The notes under the pieces were generated by a model. The model was given only the letters and a program-made list of their open reading frames with translations, made no database searches and was not told where the DNA came from. DNA of 5,012 bases, taken from positions 1 through 5,012 of the forward strand of contig DVGE01000204.1 in NCBI GenBank assembly GCA_018712885.1, written 5' to 3'. Below are positions 1 to 5,012 of this stretch, one piece after another; within the stretch, counting starts at the first letter, position 1; each line of letters begins with the position of its first letter. The DNA is from Candidatus Pullichristensenella stercoripullorum. GTDB taxonomy: Bacteria; Bacillota; Clostridia; Christensenellales; Aristaeellaceae. The position numbers were made by a program, and so were the translations under genes.

Positions 1-246
1 ATTTGAACATCCGCCATTATACTCTGCTATCCATATCTTTTTGAAATATGGGCGAATATTTGATACCAAAACATCGCCAGCAGAGAACACTTGCGTGTAT
101 TGCATTGATGGAAGTGAAGAAGCGGCTTTAATCCCACCTTTGTTGGGCATCATATTCTCTGTGGATATGTAAGTTTTATTGTTGAGTGTATCCACTGCGA
201 CTTTACCCTTCGCATAAGAGCAAAGTGAGGATAGTTTAGACATCAT
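1..246 (-). CDS. hsdS: Type I restriction-modification specificity subunit HsdS, N-terminal part (runs off left edge)
   Basis: HsdS is the DNA-recognition subunit of a type I R-M enzyme. Its target recognition domains choose the sequence that HsdM methylates and, with HsdR, that is cut. The minus-strand frame is open from 246 to the window edge, giving 82 codons; the rest is outside. Visible family features are a YISTENM segment at about residue 26, the PNKGGI stretch at about 34, and a GDVLVSNIRPYFKKIW block at about 57-72 followed by NGGCSN, all typical of the first recognition domain of HsdS. Two in-frame ATGs (246 and 243) are adjacent. I chose the first because the G-run at 255-260 lies 8 bases before it. 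The start overlaps the hsdM stop by 11 bases, so the two genes are probably translationally coupled. G+C is about 40%, clearly lower than in hsdM, as is common for recognition subunits. The recognised DNA sequence cannot be predicted. Confidence 0.9.
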   Translation of the reverse strand, partial: MMSKLSSLCSYAKGKVAVDTLNNKTYISTENMMPNKGGIKAASSLPSMQYTQVFSAGDVLVSNIRPYFKKIWIAEYNGGCSN

Positions 247-1738
247 ACCCAATCGCCCCCAACCTTTCCCTAATCTGTGCCTCCAGCTCGTGGGACTTCT
301 GGAACAGCTCCGACAACTCCTTGGTCAGCCGGTCCATTTTCTCCTCGAAGGGTTCGCCGTCGTCCTGTTGTTCCTCTATGCCCACATACCGGCCGGGAGT
401 GAGGATGTAATCCTGCCTAGCGATGTCCTCCGTGGTCGCCACGGTGCAGAATCCCTTGACGTCTTCCAGCGTCCCATCTGCGAAAGCGTTGTAGGTGGCC
501 GCCAGCTTTTCTATGTCCTCGTTGGTCAACTCCCGCAGCTTGCGGGTCACCATGGTGCCCATCTTTCGGGCGTCGATAAACAGCGTCTTTCCCGGCTGCT
601 TTTTCCCCTTGGAGAGAAACCACAGGGAGACGGGAATCTGCGTGGTGTAGAACAGCTGGGACGGCATGGCTACGATGCAGTCCACCAAATCGGCATTGAT
701 GATGTTCTTGCGGATTTCGCCTTCGCCGCCGCTCTGGGAGGAAAGCGAACCGTTGGCCAGCACCATTCCGATCCTGCCATTGGGGGCGAGGTGATAGATC
801 ATGTGCTGTAGCCACGCAAAGTTGGCGTTTCCAGCGGGCGGCATACCATACCGCCAGCGCGGGTCATCGGTGAGCTTGTCCGCGCCCCAATCCGAAAGGT
901 TGAACGGGGGATTGGCCATGATGTAGTCGGCGCGCATGGTCGGATGGCAATCGTTGAAGAAGGTGTCCGCGTTATATTTGCCCAGGTCGGCGTCGATGCC
1001 GCGAATGGCTAGGTTCATCTGCGCCAGCTTCCATGTAGTGGGGTTGGAATCCTGACCATACACCGAAATATCGTTGATGTTGCCGCTGTGGTTCTCAATG
1101 AATTTTGCCGACTGAACGAACATGCCGCCGCTGCCACAGCACGGGTCGTAGACGCGGCCATGATAGGGCTGGAGGATTTCAACCAGCGTGCGCACCACAC
1201 ACGAGGGTGTGTAGAACTCACCAGCTAGCTTGCCCTCCTGCTCGGCAAACTTTGCGAGGCAGTATTCATAGGTGCGCCCGAGGATGTCCTTTTCGCTGCC
1301 GTGCTCGACCATCTGAATGTTGGTAAAGAGATCGACAACATCGCCCAGGCGGCGCTTGTCCAATTCAGGGCGGGCAAAGTTCTTGGGCAGGATATCCTTT
1401 AAGCGCTTGTTTTCCCGCTCAATGCTGCGCATGGCGTCGTCTATGACCGTGCCAATTTCGGGCGTATGCGCCTTGGCGGCAATTTCGATCCAGCGGGCGG
1501 ACGGCGGAACAAAGAAGATGCCCTCGGAGGTGTATTCGTCAATATCTTCCTCAAAACCGTCGCCTTCTTCTACAAGCGCCTGATATTTCTCGTCAAAGCG
1601 GTCGGAGATGTACTTCAGGAAAATCAGACCCAAAACAACAGATTTGTATTCCGATGCATCGATATTGCCGCGCAACACACAGGCAGCATCCCATATTCGT
1701 TTTTCAAAGCCGATATCTGCAGTACGTATTTCAGCCAT
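236..1738 (-). CDS. hsdM: Type I restriction-modification DNA methyltransferase HsdM (N6-adenine)
   Basis: HsdM transfers a methyl group from S-adenosylmethionine to the N6 of adenine. It works in a cytoplasmic complex with HsdS, and with HsdR in the restriction enzyme. The 500-residue product has normal family length. Residues 9-160 match the HsdM N-terminal helical domain (KRIWDAACVLRG, LKYISDRFDEKY). The methylase domain follows: EFYTP at 174-178, the SAM-binding motif DPCCGSGGMF at 198-207, and the catalytic NPPF at 276-279 inside ANPPFNLSDWG. YILTPGRYVG at 444-453 is the usual C-terminal block, and residues about 465-495 look like a coiled coil that would contact HsdS. No key residue is missing, so the enzyme should be active. 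The ATG at 1738 is supported by a strong ribosome binding site. It is first in a unit with hsdS; hsdR is not between it and comM, so it must be downstream of hsdS or elsewhere. Confidence 0.97.
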   Translation of the reverse strand: MAEIRTADIGFEKRIWDAACVLRGNIDASEYKSVVLGLIFLKYISDRFDEKYQALVEEGDGFEEDIDEYTSEGIFFVPPSARWIEIAAKAHTPEIGTVIDDAMRSIERENKRLKDILPKNFARPELDKRRLGDVVDLFTNIQMVEHGSEKDILGRTYEYCLAKFAEQEGKLAGEFYTPSCVVRTLVEILQPYHGRVYDPCCGSGGMFVQSAKFIENHSGNINDISVYGQDSNPTTWKLAQMNLAIRGIDADLGKYNADTFFNDCHPTMRADYIMANPPFNLSDWGADKLTDDPRWRYGMPPAGNANFAWLQHMIYHLAPNGRIGMVLANGSLSSQSGGEGEIRKNIINADLVDCIVAMPSQLFYTTQIPVSLWFLSKGKKQPGKTLFIDARKMGTMVTRKLRELTNEDIEKLAATYNAFADGTLEDVKGFCTVATTEDIARQDYILTPGRYVGIEEQQDDGEPFEEKMDRLTKELSELFQKSHELEAQIRERLGAIGYDV

Positions 1739-1746
1739 GTCTTAGA

Positions 1747-1757
1747 CTCCTCACCTC
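1747..1757 (-). promoter_or_regulatory. Ribosome binding site of hsdM
   Basis: On the minus strand the bases read GAGGTGAGGAG, ending 8 bases before the hsdM ATG at 1738. It holds two overlapping Shine-Dalgarno-like cores (GAGGTG and GAGGAG). It fixes the hsdM start and predicts strong translation. Confidence 0.85.
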
Positions 1758-1790
1758 TGTGATGGAAATGAACACTACCATACCGCATAT

Positions 1791-1819
1791 ATTATATCGC
1801 AAATTCCGAAAAACGTAAA
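1791..1819 (-). promoter_or_regulatory. Sigma-70/SigA-type promoter for hsdM-hsdS
   Basis: The minus strand has TTTACG at 1814-1819 (4 of 6 against TTGACA), a 17-base spacer, and a perfect TATAAT at 1791-1796. Transcription would start near 1784, leaving a leader of about 45 bases that contains the ribosome binding site. Position, spacing and strand all fit hsdM. The assignment is from consensus only. Confidence 0.7.
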
Positions 1820-1826
1820 GGTAAAT

Positions 1827-1920
1827 AATGATGCGCCGGTTCATCATATCCCCAAATTGTATCGGATGAAGATGTTGATGATTTAGGGGTGGGGTAAGAA
1901 TGAGCAATATGCGCATCATT
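1827..1920. repeat. Widely spaced 10-base inverted repeat
   Basis: AATGATGCGC occurs on the plus strand at 1827-1836 and, inverted, as GCGCATCATT at 1911-1920, with 74 bases between the copies. The left copy overlaps the palindrome behind the hsdM promoter. The pair could be two binding sites for one protein, or part of a recombination or transposon-end region. The exact 10-base match in a short non-coding stretch is seen directly; the function is unknown. Confidence 0.45.
1828..1847. promoter_or_regulatory. Palindrome directly upstream of the hsdM -35 box, possible operator
   Basis: Plus strand ATGATG at 1828-1833 and CATCAT at 1842-1847 are perfect 6-base arms around an 8-base centre (CGCCGGTT). 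The palindrome ends 8 bases behind the -35 hexamer, a place where an activator or repressor dimer could bind. No regulator gene is in the window, and six-base arms can occur by chance, so the role is only a suggestion. Confidence 0.35.
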
Positions 1921-1993
1921 GGCGATTCTGACACAATAACATAATGTGTGAAACAATGCAGAAACAGGTCGCTATTGACAAAAAACAGAACGA

Positions 1994-2025
1994 AATAGGC
2001 TTAAATTTTGTTCAATATACCTATT
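1994..2025. repeat. AATAGG/CCTATT dyad next to the comM break
   Basis: Six-base perfect arms at 1994-1999 and 2020-2025 enclose 20 bases. The next inward bases also match partly, giving about 8 of 10 positions per arm. It lies about 25 bases inside the AT-rich DNA next to the comM break. It could be a recombinase or transposase arm site. It could also be a weak terminator for comM transcripts, since on the minus strand a T-rich run follows shortly after. Neither reading is secure. Confidence 0.3.
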
Positions 2026-2047
2026 CACACCGCGATACTTAGTTGGG

Positions 2048-2053
2048 TTAGAC
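2048..2053. other. Junction where comM is cut, candidate element end or attachment site
   Basis: Reading on the minus strand, comM is intact through the codons for HNGV (the last, GTC, at 2051-2053). The next codon is TAA (2048-2050) instead of the Leu of the near-invariant LFLDELPEF. From that point homology to comM ends, further in-frame stops follow, and base composition falls sharply. If the next Leu codon were TTG, one extra base could belong to comM, so the break is fixed to within about a base. No target-site duplication can be judged because the other end is outside the window. Confidence 0.6.
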
Positions 2054-2953
2054 GCCGTTGTGCGCCTTGGAGATCTCCCCGGGCAGGGCGTTCGCGCCGC
2101 CGCCCACCAGCGCCGCGTGCGAGGCGGTGTGGTGCGGCGAGCGGAAGGGGCGCTCGGTGAGCAGCCCCGTCTCCGGCACGCAGCCGGCCACGGAGTGTAT
2201 GCGCGTCACCTCCAGCGCTTCCTGAAAGGTCATGTCGGGAAGGATGGTCGGCAAACACCGCGCCATCAGCGTCTTGCCCGAGCCGGGCGGGCCGATCATC
2301 AGCACGTTGTGCCCGCCAGCGGCGGCGATCTCCAGCGCGCGCTTGGCGGATCTCTGCCCGCGCACGTGGCAAAAATCCACGCTGTGCTCGCGCCGCGAAA
2401 GCAGTTCGGCATATTTCACCGGCTCGATGGGCGCGATGGGGGACTGGCCGGAAAAATGCCCGACCGCCTCCTGCAAATGCCTGACGCCGAGGATCTCGAT
2501 GCCCTCCACGCAGCGCACTTCGTTCGCGTTTGCCTCGGGCAGCATCACGCGCTTCACGCCCGCCTCCAGCGCCGAGATGACCATCGGCAGCGCCCCGCGT
2601 ACGCCGCGCACCGCGCCGTCCAGCGAAAGTTCGCCCAATACGGCGGTCTCGCTGAGCGCTTGCGGGTCGATCTCCCCGGCGCAGGCGAGCACGCCCAGGG
2701 CGATGGGCAGGTCGAAGGCCGGCCCCTCCTTTTTCTGGTCGGCGGGCGCGAGGTTGACGATCAGCCGTCCATTGGGGAAGGCGTGACCGCAGTTGCGCAG
2801 CGCCGCCCGCACGCGCTCGCGCGATTCCTTTACCGCCGCGTCCGGCAGGCCCACCACGTCAAAGGCAGGCATGCCCGGCGCGAGGTTGACTTCGGTCGTG
2901 ACCACGAATCCTTCGATGCCCAAAAGCCCAAGACTCAGGATCGAGGCGAGCAT
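2048..2953 (-). pseudogene. comM: comM/yifB Mg-chelatase-like AAA+ ATPase, truncated after Walker A
   Basis: ComM is a hexameric AAA+ branch-migration helicase that extends incoming DNA during natural transformation; close relatives are often annotated as Mg chelatase subunit ChlI or YifB. Residues about 20-142 form the N-terminal ChlI-like domain (NLAPGMPAFDVVGLPD, ESRERVRAAL, VNLAPAD). Residues from about 190 begin the ATPase domain, with HVRGQ at 196-200 and Walker A GPPGSGKT at 221-228, then FRSPHHTAS at 270-278 and LPGEISKAHNGV at 290-301. The family is normally about 500 residues long; Walker B, the arginine finger and the C-terminal domain are missing. The product should not hydrolyse ATP and is unlikely to work. 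The start at 2953 has a good ribosome binding site. It follows the glycosyltransferase stop by 15 bases, so they share a transcript. The missing 3' part may lie beyond the left edge if DNA was inserted. Confidence 0.9.
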
Positions 2954-2960
2954 GGCAGTT

Positions 2961-2968
2961 CCCCCTCT
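2961..2968 (-). promoter_or_regulatory. Ribosome binding site of comM
   Basis: On the minus strand AGAGGGGG ends 7 bases before the ATG at 2953. It fills the short gap after the glycosyltransferase stop and supports both the comM start and co-transcription with the gene in front. Confidence 0.75.
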
Positions 2969-5012
2969 TTAGAAATTCACCCAGTTGAACCAGCGCAGCA
3001 GGGAAGCGTAGGCGCGCGATACCGGCATGCCGCTCTCCAGGGGATAGAAGGCGATGAACAAAAGCAGCGCCGCAAAGCAAAGCACCACACTGGCGGCGAT
3101 GAAGCCGTCCCGCGAGCGTCGCCGCACCCGCCCCAGCAGCAGCACGGAAGCCATGATGATAAAGGGCACGCTGGCGAAGTAGTGGTAGATGAACGTCGAG
3201 CGCGGCACCAGCACCCACGGCAGGTACTGGGACAAAAAGCCCACCAGCACCAGCAGGAAGGCGCGCGAGGCGCGCTTTTCCCAAGCGCAGCGCACGGCCA
3301 CGTAGAGGATGGCCGCCAGCCCGAACCAGAACACCGCCGGGTTGCCCATGCAGGAGATCGAGGAGATCATCCCCGCCGGCATGTAGGCCGTGCCGGAATA
3401 ATACCACATCGGCCAGGCGATCACCGGCCACTCGTACCACTCGGAACGGAAGGCGTGCGTGTCCCCGCCAAGCCCGGCGTGGTAGTTGAAGATGCTCGCT
3501 TGCAGGTTGACCACGCGGGAAATGGAAAAGTCCCCGCTCACGCGCAGCTGCCAGAAGTAGGAGAAGTAGTAGATCAGCAGCGGCACGACGATGAACATCG
3601 CCACGCAGAAGACCGAGAGCGCGCCCACGCGCCGGAGGCAACTGCGCTCAACGCGCCACAGAAGCGCCAGCGAAACGCCGGCGGCGATCACGCCCACGAT
3701 GAGCCCCGCGGCCCAGAAGCGCGCCAGCAGCCGCAGCGCGCGCCCCATCAGCGAAGTGGACAGCGCCAGCAGCCCGGAAACATCCAGCACGATGGATGCG
3801 CCGGAGGCAAGCGCCAGCAGCATGCCCGCCCACAGGCAGGCAAACAGCGCTGCGCCCAGCGGCCGCGGCGAACAGCAGGCCAGGCCGTGTTTTGCCGCTT
3901 TGTCCTTCCGGCGCGGCATGGGCGCGCCGAAGCGCACCGCCAGCGGCTGCGTGCGCCACACGAGCAGGACCGGCTTCGCGGCAAGCGCACGGTTGCCCGC
4001 CCGCCGCGCGCGACGGGTCAGGCGCACCCTGCGCGCGCTCCGCCGCGCCTTCACGCGCCGCAGTTCTTCGCGCACGTTCTTCCACAGCGTCCAGAAGAAG
4101 ATGACCACCAGCCCCGCCGAACCGTAGATGCCGACCCACTTCGTCGCCCAGGCGATGCCCATGAACAGTCCGGACAGCCCCAGCGGGATCAGCGAGCGGG
4201 CAAAGCCGTCCCGCCGCCAGCGCATCTGGCTGTAACGGAACATGAACAGGTACATCACCATGATGAACAGCACCACATAGCTGTCGATGGTGGCGATGCG
4301 CGTCTGCGTAAAGTGCATGGCGTCCACCGCCAGCAAAAACATGGCGATACAGGAAAGGTCCGTGCGCTTGGTGAGCTGCTTGACCAGCAGGTACATCACC
4401 GGCAGCATGAGAACGCCCATCAGCGCGCCCATGAAGCGCCAGCCGAACGGCGTCATGCCGAACAGCTCGATGCCGATCATCATCAGCGTCTTGCCCAGCG
4501 GCGGATGCGTCCACTCGTAGGCGCTGTCGAACTCGTCGTAGTGGATCTGCTCGTACGCCGTGCGCGCGTGGTAGATCTCGTCGAAGTAGGTGGAGTTGAG
4601 GTAGGAGGGATAGGCGGGCACCACGTCCTGCTCGTCGATCAGCAGGTTCGGATCGGCGGGGGAGAGCGCGGCGTCGGCGTTCCCCTCCGCGTCGGTGAAG
4701 GCGAAGCCCGAGCCCTCCGTCCAGACGCCGTTTTCGTCAAAGCCCGCGCTTTGCGCGGAGGTTTCCGGCAAACTGCTCGTCACCGAGGCCACCGGCAACG
4801 GCTCGCCGTTTTCGTCCAGGAAGCCCACTTCGCGCAGCCTGAGCGGCGCGAGCGCGCTGGTCGGGCTGGCGGTGGAGGCGTTGACGGTGATGCGCGCGTA
4901 GCGCGCGGTGGCGGTCGCGCCGCTCTCGTAAAGCCACAGCCAGCGGAAGATCTGCCCCTGGTCGTAGAGCGCCGTCACCGGCTCCGTCCACGTCTCGCCG
5001 TCGCTGGAAAAG
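2969..5012 (-). CDS. PMT-family (GT39) polyprenyl-phosphate-dependent glycosyltransferase, 5' end outside window
   Basis: This is a multi-pass membrane enzyme of the protein O-mannosyltransferase-like GT-C fold. Such enzymes move a sugar from a polyprenyl-phosphate donor to an acceptor on the outer face of the membrane; the actual substrate is unknown. The frame is open to the window edge (680 visible codons), and a GTG at 4978 is internal rather than the start. Numbering from that GTG, residues up to about 115 resemble a discoidin-like fold (SSDGETWTE just before the GTG, then ARYARITV at 25-32). The catalytic loop follows with the Asp-Glu pair at 133-134 in FDEIYHARTAYE and THPPLGK at 157-163. 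Later family blocks are WRFMGALMGVLMLPVMYLL (180-198), EWPVIAWPMWYYSGT (516-530) and LPWVLVPRSTFIYHYFASVP (586-605). Around ten membrane segments are visible; the first one must lie upstream. Residues about 301-450 hold an unusual Arg-rich insertion. It leads into comM. Confidence 0.9.
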   Translation of the reverse strand, partial: FSSDGETWTEPVTALYDQGQIFRWLWLYESGATATARYARITVNASTASPTSALAPLRLREVGFLDENGEPLPVASVTSSLPETSAQSAGFDENGVWTEGSGFAFTDAEGNADAALSPADPNLLIDEQDVVPAYPSYLNSTYFDEIYHARTAYEQIHYDEFDSAYEWTHPPLGKTLMMIGIELFGMTPFGWRFMGALMGVLMLPVMYLLVKQLTKRTDLSCIAMFLLAVDAMHFTQTRIATIDSYVVLFIMVMYLFMFRYSQMRWRRDGFARSLIPLGLSGLFMGIAWATKWVGIYGSAGLVVIFFWTLWKNVREELRRVKARRSARRVRLTRRARRAGNRALAAKPVLLVWRTQPLAVRFGAPMPRRKDKAAKHGLACCSPRPLGAALFACLWAGMLLALASGASIVLDVSGLLALSTSLMGRALRLLARFWAAGLIVGVIAAGVSLALLWRVERSCLRRVGALSVFCVAMFIVVPLLIYYFSYFWQLRVSGDFSISRVVNLQASIFNYHAGLGGDTHAFRSEWYEWPVIAWPMWYYSGTAYMPAGMISSISCMGNPAVFWFGLAAILYVAVRCAWEKRASRAFLLVLVGFLSQYLPWVLVPRSTFIYHYFASVPFIIMASVLLLGRVRRRSRDGFIAASVVLCFAALLLFIAFYPLESGMPVSRAYASLLRWFNWVNF

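Larger units (their letters stand above)
1739..2047. other. AT-rich non-coding stretch between hsdM and broken comM
   Basis: About 310 bases without a credible gene, at 38% G+C (115 of 300 counted over 1741-2040) against about 68% in a sampled comM line. From right to left it holds the comM break, a dyad AATAGG/CCTATT (1994-1999 and 2020-2025), an ACACA/TGTGT dyad (1931-1935 and 1945-1949), three GATG units spaced 6 bases apart (1865-1882), a doubled GGGGT (1886-1895), the inverted repeats, and the hsdM promoter and ribosome binding site. I see no tRNA, riboswitch or strong terminator. Confidence 0.6.

Noticed and set aside
290..811. A 173-codon plus-strand frame opposite hsdM
   Set aside because: It is the antisense of a well-conserved methylase, with no family pattern of its own; other long frames opposite or out of frame within hsdM, comM and the glycosyltransferase gene (for example 3648-4514) are rejected for the same reason.
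1865..1882. Three GATG units at 6-base spacing as a possible CRISPR or iteron array
   Set aside because: Only three short degenerate units without spacers; too little for an array or an origin.
1731..1934. A 67-codon minus-strand frame across the hsdM promoter region
   Set aside because: It begins with GTG without a ribosome binding site, shows no recognisable motif, contains the promoter and repeats, and runs into the hsdM start.
1975..2006. Perfect TTGACA on the plus strand near the junction
   Set aside because: No good -10 at 16-18 bases; the nearest candidate, TTAAAT, is 20 bases away, and transcription would run antisense into comM.
1945..2029. TGTGAATAGG (minus strand, from 2029) with a TCACA further in, read as a Tn7-like transposon end
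   Set aside because: A transposon end should touch comM sequence or its duplication, but about 20 bases of non-comM DNA separate this TGT from the comM break; no clear repeated transposase sites were found.
1739..2047. A tRNA gene or riboswitch as attachment site in the non-coding stretch
   Set aside because: I could not fold a cloverleaf or find conserved tRNA or riboswitch sequence on either strand by eye.

Overview
The window looks like a piece of a high-GC member of the Bacillota (clostridial type). The main reason is the right-hand gene, a PMT-family membrane glycosyltransferase of the clostridial form with a discoidin-like stretch in front of its catalytic loop, joined to comM in one transcription unit. 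The genus cannot be named from this sequence. All recognised genes are on the minus strand, so transcription runs from right to left.

Right part (about 2051-5012): chromosomal-looking DNA of roughly two-thirds G+C in the line I counted. It holds the 3' part of a GT39 / protein O-mannosyltransferase-like gene that runs off the right edge. Fifteen bases after its stop comes comM (yifB), which encodes an AAA+ ATPase of the Mg-chelatase-like family. comM reads normally for 301 codons, through the Walker A loop, and then stops exactly where the conserved Walker B segment should begin. About 200 C-terminal residues are missing.

Middle (1739-2047): a non-coding stretch of about 300 bases at 38% G+C (counted over 1741-2040). 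It starts abruptly at the broken end of comM. It carries a good sigma-70-type promoter and a strong ribosome binding site for the next gene, a palindrome directly behind the -35 box, and a widely spaced 10-base inverted repeat.

Left part (1-1738): a type I restriction-modification locus. hsdM (500 aa, complete, 55-57% G+C in sampled lines) is followed by hsdS, whose start overlaps the hsdM stop. Only the first 82 codons of hsdS (about 40% G+C) lie in the window. No hsdR is visible; it would have to lie further left. Together these genes would methylate, and with HsdR cut, DNA at a site chosen by HsdS.

The most interesting point is the join at about 2050. A housekeeping gene known elsewhere as an integration target is cut within one codon, and the DNA beyond it is AT-rich and carries a defence system. 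I read this as one end of an integrated element with a type I R-M cargo. No recombinase or transposase and no second junction are in view, so a deletion or a chimeric assembly remains possible.
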